64,000 nt of DNA from assembly GCA_022845955.1 (NCBI GenBank), contig AP025576.1, positions 6,448,001 through 6,512,000 of the forward strand, read 5' to 3'. Positions 8,869 through 17,897 of the stretch are shown piece after piece. A program made the translations under genes and the position numbers. The notes beneath the pieces were generated by a model, which saw only the letters and a program-made list of their open reading frames with translations, made no database searches and was not told the DNA's origin. The stretch comes from Lachnospiraceae bacterium. GTDB taxonomy: Bacteria; Bacillota; Clostridia; Lachnospirales; Lachnospiraceae. Each line of letters opens with the position of its first letter. The stretch's first letter is position 1.

Positions 8869-9954
8869 ATGAAAAAGCTGAGAACCGCCCTCATCGGCTG
8901 CGGAAGGATATCCGCCAGCTATGCCTTTGCCTTTCCCCGGCTTTCGGATATTTCAGAATTCGTCTGTGCCATTGATATCGAAGAGGACAGGGCAAAGGCT
9001 TTCGCCGCCCCCTTTGGCGCCGCCTACGGCACCTGTCTGGAGGATTTGCTTGATAAGGATATTGATGCGGTGCATCTGTGTCTCCCGCACTACCTCCATG
9101 CGCCCATGGCTATCCGTGCTATGGAAGCGGGCATGCATGTCCTTACGGAAAAGCCGGTTGCCGTCACCCTCCAGGATGCGGACAAGATGAAAGCCGCATC
9201 GGAAAAAACCGGGAAAAAGCTAGGCGTCATTTTTCAAACCCGTTATGAAGCAAGCGTACAGCAGCTGCGCAAGATGATCCGGGACGGCGCTTTCGGCCGC
9301 ATCATAAGCGCCCGCTCCATTCTCACCTGGTCACGCCCCTATTCCTATTATGAAGGCTGTGACTGGAAGGGTACCTGGGACAAGGAAGGGGGCGGTGTGC
9401 TCATCGATCAGGCCATCCACAGCATCGACCGGATCCGTTATATGCTGGGAAGCGATGTGGAATGGATCGAGGGCAGCATACATAACCATTACCACGACCG
9501 TATCCATGTGGAGGATACCGCAGAGGCCGCCATCTGTTTTAAGAACGGCTGTCTTTACAGCTTGTATGCCACGAATTCCTATGCTGCCGACGCTCCCATT
9601 TTCCTGGAGTTCCAGGGGGAAAAGGGCCGCTGCGGCCTGAAGCAGGATGTCGGCTTCTATGAGCTGGACGGCACTTACGAAGAAATACAGCCGGTGCCCG
9701 CGCCGGGAAATAAGGACATCCCTGATTATTGGGGCATGGGCCACTATGCACAGCTTCGGGATTTCTATCTTTCCCTATGTAATAATACTCCGGTTTCCAT
9801 CGATGTGACCGAGGGCAGGAAAACATTGGAAATCGTAAAGGGCATTTATTATTCTTCCCTCTGCGGCAGACGGATTACCCTTCCTTTTGAGGATACCGGT
9901 TATACCGATCTGAATGTGGCGTCCGTTCCTTCGCCGCCCTCTTCTGCCCTCTGA
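8869..9954 (+). CDS. Gfo/Idh/MocA family NAD(P)-dependent oxidoreductase
   Basis: 361 residues, starting with the Rossmann motif ALIGCGRISASYAFAF. The EKP motif is in HVLTEKPVAVTL. The C-terminal domain has GGGVLIDQAIHSIDRIRYML with the conserved Asp and His. It resembles the oxidoreductase at 6173-7216 in layout but is clearly diverged, so the two are not a recent duplication. AGAGGA lies about 8 bases upstream. The ROK gene is 82 bases upstream in the same direction, so they probably form a regulator-enzyme unit. The substrate is likely a sugar, inositol or glycoside. Confidence 0.88.
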   Translation: MKKLRTALIGCGRISASYAFAFPRLSDISEFVCAIDIEEDRAKAFAAPFGAAYGTCLEDLLDKDIDAVHLCLPHYLHAPMAIRAMEAGMHVLTEKPVAVTLQDADKMKAASEKTGKKLGVIFQTRYEASVQQLRKMIRDGAFGRIISARSILTWSRPYSYYEGCDWKGTWDKEGGGVLIDQAIHSIDRIRYMLGSDVEWIEGSIHNHYHDRIHVEDTAEAAICFKNGCLYSLYATNSYAADAPIFLEFQGEKGRCGLKQDVGFYELDGTYEEIQPVPAPGNKDIPDYWGMGHYAQLRDFYLSLCNNTPVSIDVTEGRKTLEIVKGIYYSSLCGRRITLPFEDTGYTDLNVASVPSPPSSAL

Positions 9955-9977
9955 TGCTCTATCCGGACATGAAAACA

Positions 9978-10080
9978 GCCGCAGGATCTACCCTCCGGGA
10001 TTACCGTCCGCTCTCTGTCTGCCGCTTCTTGTTCAGGCAGGGAGGGATAATAAACCCGTAGGGTAGATTCTGCGGCCTTC
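9978..10080. terminator. Long inverted repeat, bidirectional terminator
   Basis: Arms at 9978-9994 and 10060-10076 pair over 17 bases with one wobble position, closing a 65-base interior that itself holds smaller pairings such as CTGCC/GGCAG. The right arm is followed by TTCTTTTTCTT on the + strand. It separates two convergent genes and probably ends both transcripts. The interior is longer than in a simple hairpin. Confidence 0.65.
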
Positions 10081-10086
10081 TTTTTC

Positions 10087-10632
10087 TTATTGCTCCATTT
10101 GTCTGCCCAGAAAGCCGGCCGCGGACAGGATGAGCTTCTGCTCCACTTCCCCCATCTTCCCCTTGGGGTCATTGTTCAGAAGAAGCACCGCTCCAATCAC
10201 ATCCCCTTCACAGATAATAGGGCTGACAGCCTCATTCACATATTCCGGCTCGCCTTCTTCCGCCACCTGGATAAAACTCCTCTCGTTCTTTCCCGCAAGA
10301 ATACTTTCTCTGTTCTCAATCGCTTCTTCCAAAGCCTTGCTGATGGATTTTCCCAAAAGCGCCTTACAGCCTCCTGCTGCTGCAATAAACTGATCCCGGT
10401 CTGCAATCAGTGTCATCTGCCCTGAAACCTGTGCAAGGCTTTCCGCGTACTGCTTTGCAAATGTACTCATTTCCCCGATAGGAGAATATTTTTTCAGAAT
10501 AATTTCTCCTTCCCTGTCGGTAAAAATTTCAAGGGGATCACTCTCCCGGATACGCAGTGTCCTCCTGATTTCCTTGGGGATTACAATCCTCCCCAGGTCA
10601 TCTATTCTTCTCACAATTCCTGTTGCCTTCAT
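10087..10632 (-). CDS. spoVT: Stage V sporulation protein T (AbrB-type regulator with GAF-like domain)
   Basis: 181 residues, the usual SpoVT size. The N-terminal SpoVT/AbrB swapped-hairpin DNA-binding domain reads MKATGIVRRIDDLGRIVIP and continues to about residue 50. The C-terminal ~120 residues form the GAF-like sensor domain (ISPIICEGDVIGAVLLLNND region). SpoVT tunes genes made in the forespore late in sporulation. The ATG at 10632 is chosen because AAGGAGG stands 5 bases upstream; an upstream in-frame ATG adds 13 unrelated residues. Its presence supports an endospore-former, although AbrB/SpoVT relatives also occur in asporogenous strains. Confidence 0.9.
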   Translation of the reverse strand: MKATGIVRRIDDLGRIVIPKEIRRTLRIRESDPLEIFTDREGEIILKKYSPIGEMSTFAKQYAESLAQVSGQMTLIADRDQFIAAAGGCKALLGKSISKALEEAIENRESILAGKNERSFIQVAEEGEPEYVNEAVSPIICEGDVIGAVLLLNNDPKGKMGEVEQKLILSAAGFLGRQMEQ

Positions 10633-10721
10633 GTTTCCTCCTTCTAAAAGGCCGACCGGCCCGGGCCGCACAGCCTCTTCTTTCCGTTTTTAACATTTAT
10701 TTCTTTTCGGGTTGGTAAATG

Positions 10722-10750
10722 TAGTATTTGTAAAATTGAGGAAAATATGC
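10722..10750 (-). promoter_or_regulatory. Candidate sigma-G promoter of spoVT
   Basis: On the minus strand GCATA (10746-10750) is followed after 17 bases by AATACTA (10722-10728). This differs by one base from the Bacillus sigma-G -10 pattern CATWMTA. Bacillus subtilis spoVT is sigma-G dependent, which makes the match plausible. It is inferred from motif similarity only. Confidence 0.4.
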
Positions 10751-10878
10751 AACCAATCTTTCCGGAAACTACGTTGGACAAATCTGTAGTCCTCTTTTAT
10801 AATAAATGTAAGAACCCGGGAGCCGCAGCCGCTGCAGGGAATGCGGTTTTCCGGTTAAAGGAATATATGAGGGGTTTT

Positions 10879-12426
10879 ATGTATACATATTTTATTGCCG
10901 ATGACGAAACCAAAATAAGACAGGGTCTGCGCCGGCTGATCGACTGGGAGGAGCTGGGCTTTTTTTGCGTGGGCGAAGCTTCAAATGGGGAGGACGCCCT
11001 TGCGGTCATCCTGGAAAAAAAACCGGATATCGCTTTGCTGGATATCCGTATGCCGCGGCTGAGCGGCCTTGATGTGGCACGCCTTGCCAGAGAGAAAAAA
11101 TATGAAGGCACCATTCTCATCCTCAGCGGCTATTCCGATTTTAAGTATGCCCAGGAGGCTATGCGTTACGATGTGAAATTTTATATCACCAAACCGGTGG
11201 ATGAGGACGACCTTACCGCCCATCTACTCAAAATACGGGAAGAGCTTGATGATAAAAAGAAACGCACCTCCGCGATTGAATATTACAGTGAAAAGGCCCG
11301 CAGCAGCATCCTCCGTGATTTTCTCACCGGTTCCTCCCGGACACTTACGGAGGAGCTTAAAGAGCTTGGTTTGCTTTCCGGCTGTTACCAGGCCGCCATT
11401 TATGAAAAATACAGTCACGATGCCGCCGCGGTATCCTACCGCTTTTCCGATTTGCTGCACCTCACCAATGAGGATAACCATTCGTATGAAACCTTAACCA
11501 TTGATCATAATGAAATTATTCTGTTAAAAGGAGATTTTGCGATCCGTCGTTTTTCCGAATTTGTGGAGCGGTTCGAACGGGAGGTAAAGCCGCAGAAGGG
11601 TTCCCCCTTAGACAGCCTTTTCATTACCTACGGAAGGGTCGTTTACCGGCCGGAAGATATCACCGGCTCCTACCGGGAAGCCCTTTATCTTTTACAAATG
11701 CGTTTTTACTGTGATCCGGGGCAGCATACCTTCGGCTATCACCAGCTGGCCCGGCCCCAAAACAGTTATTTTATACCGGATAAAGCCACTCTGGAGGAAT
11801 ACAGGGACATGCTGGTGGATTATATTCAGACACGGAACCGGCGTTTGCTGGCGGAAACTCTCGGCCGGCTCCGGGAACAGATCTACCTCTCCTCCGTCCC
11901 CATCGAGGATATCCGGCGTTTTTTCCTTGATCTCTATCTTCAGGTCAGGGAAGCTGTCCGTTATCATTATCATACCGCGGATATCCCTTTTCCCCCGGGC
12001 AGCTGGGCGGCGGATTTTATCAATACCCGGTATTATCTGTATGAAATCATCACCTTTATCTCCGAACAGACGGAAATGATTTTGCGTTCCCTTGGGACCG
12101 CCTCCCGGGAAAGCACCCTGGATAATGTCATTTATTATATCAGGCATAATTACATGAATAACCTTAAGCTGGAACGGATCGCGCCTCTTTTTGGCTATAA
12201 CAGCTCCTATCTGGGAAAGCTCTTCACCCAGAAAATAGGCATGAATTTCACGGCTTATCTGGATCGGGTGCGTATTGACGCCTCCCTGGAGCTGCTGAAG
12301 GAAGGTACTCTGAAGGTTTATGAAATAGCGGAAAAAGTGGGCTACAGCAACGTGGATTATTTCCACACCAAGTTTAAGAAGGTAATGGGAGAAAGTCCCG
12401 CGGAATACCGCAGAAAGCTGCGTTAA
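10879..12426 (+). CDS. YesN-type response regulator with AraC DNA-binding domain
   Basis: About 515 residues. The receiver domain (residues 1-120) has the acidic pocket IADDETK, phospho-acceptor Asp55 in ALLDIRMPRLSG, and the switch lysine in FYITKPVDEDD. A variable middle region leads to a C-terminal AraC domain (LKLERIAPLFGYNSSYLGKLF, then VYEIAEKVGYSNVDYFHTKF, ending ESPAEYRRK). The ATG at 10879 has GAGGGG about 6 bases upstream; longer in-frame starts would add non-conserved sequence. The histidine kinase gene follows after 15 bases. Such pairs switch on nearby ABC sugar importers, here most likely the one at 15.1-18.8 kb. Confidence 0.9.
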   Translation: MYTYFIADDETKIRQGLRRLIDWEELGFFCVGEASNGEDALAVILEKKPDIALLDIRMPRLSGLDVARLAREKKYEGTILILSGYSDFKYAQEAMRYDVKFYITKPVDEDDLTAHLLKIREELDDKKKRTSAIEYYSEKARSSILRDFLTGSSRTLTEELKELGLLSGCYQAAIYEKYSHDAAAVSYRFSDLLHLTNEDNHSYETLTIDHNEIILLKGDFAIRRFSEFVERFEREVKPQKGSPLDSLFITYGRVVYRPEDITGSYREALYLLQMRFYCDPGQHTFGYHQLARPQNSYFIPDKATLEEYRDMLVDYIQTRNRRLLAETLGRLREQIYLSSVPIEDIRRFFLDLYLQVREAVRYHYHTADIPFPPGSWAADFINTRYYLYEIITFISEQTEMILRSLGTASRESTLDNVIYYIRHNYMNNLKLERIAPLFGYNSSYLGKLFTQKIGMNFTAYLDRVRIDASLELLKEGTLKVYEIAEKVGYSNVDYFHTKFKKVMGESPAEYRRKLR

Positions 12427-12441
12427 CAAAGGAGTTTCCAT

Positions 12442-14265
12442 ATGTCGTCAAAGCACGGTCCCCACAGCAGGATACAAAAGCATATGCATAGGATGCTGAT
12501 ACCGGTCATCCTGGTTCCGCTCCTGTTTATCGGTGTTTTTCTTTCTTTTTATGCCATAAACTTCCTGTACCGCCAGGCACAGACCCAGGTGGAATCGGAT
12601 AATCTGCGGGCGAAGTCCGTCCTCCTGGACGCTGCCCTTCATTTTTATACCATTTCCGAGGAGCTGTTTTCCGACGGGGATCTGTCCCGTATTCTCACTG
12701 CGGATTATGAAAACGAAGAAGAGGCAATGCGTATCTGCAACGGTTATGAACGGCTGGCAAGAACCCACGCCAATAACGCCGCCATTTCCTCCATCCTCAT
12801 TTATACGGATAACCCTTCTATCCCTGACTGCCGGTATATCCAGCAGGCCGACCCGGATATGCTGGCGGAATGGTTCCCCCTGGTTTCCGTAAGCGGCACC
12901 ACATCCTGGCAGTCCAGTACCCTGGGCTACAGTGAATCCACTTACCCCGGGACCGACGAACGCGCACCGGAGCTGACCTTCCTGCGCTCGATTCCCCTTT
13001 CCCCCTCCTCCCACCATGCGATTCTGGTCATCAAGCTCAGCAACAATTACCTTAAAAACCGCATCCAGAATAATGCCCTGTTTACGGCCCTGTCTATCCA
13101 GGATCAGCCCGTTTTTTTCTCCAGCAGCCGTTTTTACCAGGGACAGCCCCAGCCGGTTCCTATTGATTTCGAGAAAAAAGGCTTCCACACCAGCGGTTTC
13201 CTTCCCTTCGGAGGGGAGAAGCAAATCGGCTGTATCACCACCCTTCCCGCATACCATACGGACGGACAGTTCTATCTCACTACCATCGATTTGCATGCGA
13301 AAGCCTCTATCTACCAAATAGGCTTCATCTGCCTGCTGGTGCTGACCGCAGCCATTGCCGCTTCCCTCTACGGCATCCTCTACTCCACCCGCTATTTCAG
13401 CCGGCGTGTGACGACCCTGCAGGCCGCTATGGAACATGCCAGCCGGGGAAATTATGACATTATTGATACCTTTAAAGGTGACGATGAACTCACCGATACC
13501 TTTTTGAACCTGAAAATCATGATCGGCAACATCAAACAGCAGGAGCTGCAGGTCTATGAAGCCAGGATAAAGGAACAGACCTTGATCAACCAGCAGCAGC
13601 AAATGGAATACAAGCTTCTTGCCAGCCAGATCAATCCCCATTTCCTCTATAATTCCCTGGAAACAATCCGTATGATGTCCGTGGGAAGCGGAGACCGGGA
13701 AACAGCCTCCGCCATTAAGCTCCTGGGGAAAACCATGCATTATGTGCTGGAAAATACGGGAACGGCCAGCACCACTCTGGATAAAGAACTGGATTATATC
13801 GCTTCCTACCTCGCCATCCAAAAGCTGCGATTTGAAGACCGTTTTGATTATACCCTTCGGATCCCCCCTGATTTTTCCCTCTCTTCTTATAAAATACTGC
13901 CGCTTCTCCTTCAGCCCATCATAGAAAATGCTATCCTGCACGGCCTGGAGGAAAAAGATACCGGCGGTCAATTGACCATCACCCTGCATACGGAAGAGGA
14001 AAAGCTTCATATTATTATAGAGGATAACGGAAAAGGCATGACCGAAGAAGAATGGCACACCCTGTCGGAAAAACTGGAAGCCTCCGGGGATCCGGATATC
14101 CCTGATTTTCCGGATCCCTCCGTCCCTGCCGGCAGCATCGGCCTTAGCAACATCAGCCGGCGCATCCGTCTCATTTACGGTTCCCCTTACTCCATGCACC
14201 TGACCAGCAGTCCCGGGCGGGGAACCTGCGTCCGTCTGCTTCTCCCCCTGATTCCCGCAGACTGA
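12442..14265 (+). CDS. YesM-type sensor histidine kinase
   Basis: 607 residues. There are two membrane helices, at about 17-40 and 290-312, bounding an extracellular sensor domain. A HAMP domain follows, then a coiled coil, and the His_kinase domain with phospho-acceptor His400 in QINPHFLYNSLE. The ATPase domain has the N-box LQPIIENAILHGLEEK and the G boxes IEDNGKGM and GSIGLSNISRRI. It autophosphorylates in response to an extracellular signal, probably a sugar or the sugar-loaded binding lipoprotein, and passes phosphate to the YesN protein encoded just upstream. AAAGGAG precedes the start. Confidence 0.92.
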   Translation: MSSKHGPHSRIQKHMHRMLIPVILVPLLFIGVFLSFYAINFLYRQAQTQVESDNLRAKSVLLDAALHFYTISEELFSDGDLSRILTADYENEEEAMRICNGYERLARTHANNAAISSILIYTDNPSIPDCRYIQQADPDMLAEWFPLVSVSGTTSWQSSTLGYSESTYPGTDERAPELTFLRSIPLSPSSHHAILVIKLSNNYLKNRIQNNALFTALSIQDQPVFFSSSRFYQGQPQPVPIDFEKKGFHTSGFLPFGGEKQIGCITTLPAYHTDGQFYLTTIDLHAKASIYQIGFICLLVLTAAIAASLYGILYSTRYFSRRVTTLQAAMEHASRGNYDIIDTFKGDDELTDTFLNLKIMIGNIKQQELQVYEARIKEQTLINQQQQMEYKLLASQINPHFLYNSLETIRMMSVGSGDRETASAIKLLGKTMHYVLENTGTASTTLDKELDYIASYLAIQKLRFEDRFDYTLRIPPDFSLSSYKILPLLLQPIIENAILHGLEEKDTGGQLTITLHTEEEKLHIIIEDNGKGMTEEEWHTLSEKLEASGDPDIPDFPDPSVPAGSIGLSNISRRIRLIYGSPYSMHLTSSPGRGTCVRLLLPLIPAD

Positions 14266-14323
14266 ATGGAACCGGATAGGGGAATCCGCCCCTTCTGCTT
14301 TCGTGCCTTCATACCAAAGGAAG

Positions 14324-14367
14324 AGCCGCCTCCTAAAGAGTATTCTCTTTAGGAAGCGGCTTCTTTT
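14324..14367. terminator. Bidirectional terminator between convergent yesM-like and PHP genes
   Basis: AGCCGCCTCCTAAAGAG (14324-14340) pairs with 14345-14361 around the loop TATT with one mismatch, followed by TCTTTTTT. It sits between a rightward kinase gene and a leftward PHP gene and can serve both. Confidence 0.85.
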
Positions 14368-15129
14368 TTACAGGTTATGACCGAGAAATTCCTCCAGGCT
14401 TTGATAATCCCGGTTGGCAATGAGCCTCTCAGGGAAATGGATTTCCTCTAGCATCCGGAGTGATTCCGTATACAGCCCGATGGAATGGGCGGAGTGGGCA
14501 TCGGAATTTACCATAATCATCGTTCCTTCCCGGGCGCACAGCTGGGCGGCCTGACGGCAGACAGCCGGGATATGGGCGCCGAACCGGGCGGAGGCTTCAT
14601 TGATTTCCAGAGCCTTTCCCAGCCGGCGGGCTTCCCGGATAACCGGCAGCATATCAAACCGGTAGCCGGATCTCCCCACATGGCCCAGTACATTGACCCT
14701 GCCGTTCTGCAGCACCTTCAGATACATATTTGTATTTGCGGCGGTATCTTCCCGGTCGGTTTCCATTTTACCAGGCCCCCGGTGGACGCTGGCAATCACC
14801 AGCTCCAAATCTTTCCATGCCTCCTCCAGCACACTTTTCCCCTCATGCATCACATTATAGTTGGCCAGATGTCCTTCCAAATCCACGATATCCGCTTCCA
14901 TTCCGCGCAGGATGCGGACTCCCCGGATATGGGAAGGAAGCACGGTCAGGTTGATGATGGGAACTGCCTTATCCCCGAATTCCTCTTCTTTTATGGGACA
15001 GAAATGATCCGTCACCGCAATGCATTCCAGCTTTCTGCCGGCCGCATAGGCGGCGCATTCCTCAATGGTACTGTACGCATGTCCGCTCAATATGGTATGG
15101 ACATGGCAATCCGTTTTTATCTGATACAT
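14368..15129 (-). CDS. PHP domain phosphoesterase (YcdX-like)
   Basis: 253 residues, almost entirely a PHP domain. Metal-binding motifs are KTDCHVHTILSGHAYST, AVTDHF, MEADIVDLEG, VIASVHRGP and NSDAHSAHSIG. YcdX-type members are trinuclear-metal phosphatases whose physiological substrate is often unknown. AGGATGGGGA precedes the ATG, and the binding-protein gene ends 13 bases upstream, so it is the last gene of the sugar importer operon. This suggests removal of phosphate from an imported or intracellular sugar derivative, which is inference from position. Confidence 0.82.
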   Translation of the reverse strand: MYQIKTDCHVHTILSGHAYSTIEECAAYAAGRKLECIAVTDHFCPIKEEEFGDKAVPIINLTVLPSHIRGVRILRGMEADIVDLEGHLANYNVMHEGKSVLEEAWKDLELVIASVHRGPGKMETDREDTAANTNMYLKVLQNGRVNVLGHVGRSGYRFDMLPVIREARRLGKALEINEASARFGAHIPAVCRQAAQLCAREGTMIMVNSDAHSAHSIGLYTESLRMLEEIHFPERLIANRDYQSLEEFLGHNL

Positions 15130-15142
15130 GAATCCCCATCCT

Positions 15143-16918
15143 TTACTGAAGCACTTTCTGCCTTTCCGCCTTTTGATCCTCCACCTTCTGCATATCTATT
15201 TCCAGAATTCTCTCATATCCCAGGCCATAGACGGTTTCCTGCATCTGGCGGATGTATTCCTTAAATTCCGCTTCGTCCTTTGCAAATACCGCCTTCCAGG
15301 AATACTCCACCACCGTGGAGTTAATCTGTGTACGGATTGTGGCGATTTCGGAATCCTCCGCCGGTTCGGAATAGGAGCATCCCGGGGCCACCAGCACCTG
15401 CCCGTGATCCTTGTAATATTCCACCGCCGTCTTTACTCCATAGTGCTCCTGCCAGTCCTCGATCAAAGGGTTGCTGTTTAATTCCGTATAGGAATCCCAT
15501 AAGGTATAATCGTAAGGATGGTTTGTTTCCGGATTGATTTCCGCACTGGAGATCGCTTTGATTCCCAGCTGGGACTTTCCGTCCTTCCAGCTTCCTCCGC
15601 CGTATTCCTCCGGCATCTGTGCATCCCCGTCCACCAGGCACTGCCTGCCGAATTCGGTAAGGACCGGCGCACCATCCTTCATTTCCCAGGTAAGCCCTTC
15701 GGGTCCGCACAGGGTTACGCTGTGTCCCGCACTGTTGCCGATCCCTTCCGGGGAATACAGCCAGTCAATGAAATCCGCCATCCTCTGGGGATCCTGGGCC
15801 TTGCTTCCTATCATGGCACTGTTGGCGGGATTTCCTTTGGCATAGCAGCCCCAGGAATAAATCCGGGTATCCGCAACGGGAATCGCCATAAACCCCTTTC
15901 CCTCCTCCACATGCTCGGTCACATTATAGGCCGCCTGTCCCAGCCAAGGCCAGGGAGAAAAAAGAACGGCACCGTCTTTATATTTACTGTAAAGCGTATC
16001 ATAGTTCTGCGTGGTGGATTCCGGATCCATCAACCCCATCTGGTTGGCTGTGAAAAACAGCTTTAAATTACGCACATATACGGAATCATCCTCAACCAGG
16101 CTCTGGGGCGGAAGGGAATCATCTGCGGAATATACCGCATCCCCCATAAAACGGTATCCATACAGGCTGGGAAGCCATGCCCCCTGCTTCATCGCATTAT
16201 CGTCCCAATCCTTAAACAGGGAAAATGCATAGGTTTTCTTTCCGGAATCACTGACGGGACACAGCTCCTGCATCTCCTTCAGCACAGCCAGCATATCCTC
16301 CGCCGTATTCAGCTCCGGACAGCCTAATTCCTGATACAGATCCCATCGCAGATATACCCCGGAGTTACAGTCCGTCCCCTCCATGGGTGTGGTGGGGGAC
16401 AGGGTGGTTACTTCGGAAGGAATCATATAAATCCCCTCTTCCTCCACAAGCTCCTTATTGCTGTATTCAATGGCTTCCCTGTATCTTTCCAGATTTTCTT
16501 TTCCCTGGATCAAGCCGGACATATCCATCACCAGGCCCGCGGTAACCAGATCCTGAAGCCTTCCTCTGTCCGCAGAGGTGAAAATCAAATCCCCCAGATT
16601 CCCGGCAGCACTCCTTGTCTGGAACAGGGTATCTCCCCCGCCCGCCACATTGGGTGCGATAATATTCAGTTCCATATTAAATTTATCTTTCACTATTTTG
16701 GCAAACCAGCCCGACTGGATTCCCTGGTAATTGGCCTGGGAATCAAATACATCCACCGTAAGGAATTCCTCGTATTTACTGTCTCCGCCGGACAGGCTCT
16801 GCGCTGCCTGCGCCCCGTCCTCCTGCGGCGCTGCGGCAGGTTTTCCGTCCCCGCACCCTGCCGCGATGGACACCGCCACAGCCGCACATAAAAGTAAGCT
16901 CACAAGTTTCTTCTTCAT
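15143..16918 (-). CDS. Extracellular solute-binding lipoprotein of a carbohydrate ABC importer
   Basis: 591 residues. The lipoprotein signal peptide (MKKKLVSLLL) runs to a lipobox, SIAAGC, so the mature protein is lipid-anchored outside the membrane. A low-complexity Ala/Gln linker follows. The long body is of the LplA/YtcQ class used for oligosaccharides, with EYSNKELVEEEGIYMIPSEV and a C-terminal DFIDWLYSPEG segment. AAGGAGGATC lies before the ATG. It is preceded by two permease genes in the same direction. It captures an oligosaccharide and may also inform the YesM sensor. The size class suits complex plant or host glycan fragments. Confidence 0.9.
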   Translation of the reverse strand: MKKKLVSLLLCAAVAVSIAAGCGDGKPAAAPQEDGAQAAQSLSGGDSKYEEFLTVDVFDSQANYQGIQSGWFAKIVKDKFNMELNIIAPNVAGGGDTLFQTRSAAGNLGDLIFTSADRGRLQDLVTAGLVMDMSGLIQGKENLERYREAIEYSNKELVEEEGIYMIPSEVTTLSPTTPMEGTDCNSGVYLRWDLYQELGCPELNTAEDMLAVLKEMQELCPVSDSGKKTYAFSLFKDWDDNAMKQGAWLPSLYGYRFMGDAVYSADDSLPPQSLVEDDSVYVRNLKLFFTANQMGLMDPESTTQNYDTLYSKYKDGAVLFSPWPWLGQAAYNVTEHVEEGKGFMAIPVADTRIYSWGCYAKGNPANSAMIGSKAQDPQRMADFIDWLYSPEGIGNSAGHSVTLCGPEGLTWEMKDGAPVLTEFGRQCLVDGDAQMPEEYGGGSWKDGKSQLGIKAISSAEINPETNHPYDYTLWDSYTELNSNPLIEDWQEHYGVKTAVEYYKDHGQVLVAPGCSYSEPAEDSEIATIRTQINSTVVEYSWKAVFAKDEAEFKEYIRQMQETVYGLGYERILEIDMQKVEDQKAERQKVLQ

Positions 16919-16960
16919 AAGATCCTCCTTCTTTTATCATAGTATGAATCCTTTGTTCTA

Positions 16961-17887
16961 TCAACCTTTAACCGAACCTATCATAATACCCTTAACAAAA
17001 TATCGCTGGAATATGGGATAAATAAATAAAATGGGCAGGACTACAATGACGGAAACCGTCATGCGGATGGAAGTGGGCGTCTGCTGGGTCGCCAGCGCCG
17101 CCATATTCAGGTTTGTACCGCCGCTGCTGTTTTTTACCATGGTTGCCAGGGAATTCGCCTGGTTTATATACTGGTAAAGGATATACTGCAGGGAATACAG
17201 CTTCTGATCCGTCACATAAATAAGCGTATCCTGGAACGCGTTCCACTGGGCCACCGCTGAAAAAATAGCGATGGTGGCCAATATGGGAGTGGAGGTGGGA
17301 AGGATGATCTTCAAAAACACCTTCATAACACCTGCCCCGTCAATTTCCGCCGCCTCCTGCAGTGAGCGGGGAATGGATTCCATATAGGTCTTCACCAGTA
17401 TGATATTGAAGGGCTGTACAATCACGGGAACCACATACACCCAGAAGGAATTGGTCAGATGCAGGTTCTGCATGGTAAGGAACATAGGGATCAGCCCCGC
17501 ATTAAAATACATCGTCACCACCATTACCCGGTACCACAGCTTCCGTTTCCACATCCGCTCCTGGGTGAACATAAATCCCAGAAACGCCGAAGCCAGCACC
17601 GTACAAACCGTTCCGATTACCGTCCGCCCCACAGATACAAGCGCCGCAAGCCCAAGCCCCTTTAACTGCAGCACCTGCTTATAATTCTCCAGATGCAGCT
17701 GGCTGGGCAGAAAATTAATGCTTCCGTTCCCGCTTAAATCATTTGCGCTGACGGAATTGATAATGAGATAATAAAAAGGGTAAAAGCAAATCAGGGTAAA
17801 CAGGCCGAATCCCACGTAATTGATAATTGCGAACAGGATATCCCCTTTTGTTCTTTTCATCCTTTTTTCCTTGATTACAGCTTTCAT
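16961..17887 (-). CDS. Carbohydrate ABC transporter permease (LplC/YtcP type)
   Basis: 308 residues with six hydrophobic segments. The binding-protein-dependent transport EAA loop reads SLQEAAEIDGAGVMKVFLKIILP, where the permease contacts the ATPase. AGGAGG precedes the ATG. It lies 10 bases after the partner permease and 42 bases before the binding protein. No ATPase gene is in the operon, so a shared MsmX-like ATPase encoded elsewhere must energise import. This absence is typical for the family. Confidence 0.92.
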   Translation of the reverse strand: MKAVIKEKRMKRTKGDILFAIINYVGFGLFTLICFYPFYYLIINSVSANDLSGNGSINFLPSQLHLENYKQVLQLKGLGLAALVSVGRTVIGTVCTVLASAFLGFMFTQERMWKRKLWYRVMVVTMYFNAGLIPMFLTMQNLHLTNSFWVYVVPVIVQPFNIILVKTYMESIPRSLQEAAEIDGAGVMKVFLKIILPTSTPILATIAIFSAVAQWNAFQDTLIYVTDQKLYSLQYILYQYINQANSLATMVKNSSGGTNLNMAALATQQTPTSIRMTVSVIVVLPILFIYPIFQRYFVKGIMIGSVKG

Positions 17888-17897
17888 ACACAGCCTC

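Noticed and set aside
6173..9954. Recent tandem duplication of Gfo/Idh/MocA genes
   Set aside because: The two proteins share motifs only and are widely diverged and oppositely oriented, so they are ancient paralogues.
12448..14199. Long antisense reading frame opposite the YesM-type kinase
   Set aside because: No ribosome binding site or recognisable domain; the sense frame has complete kinase motifs, so this is a codon-bias shadow.
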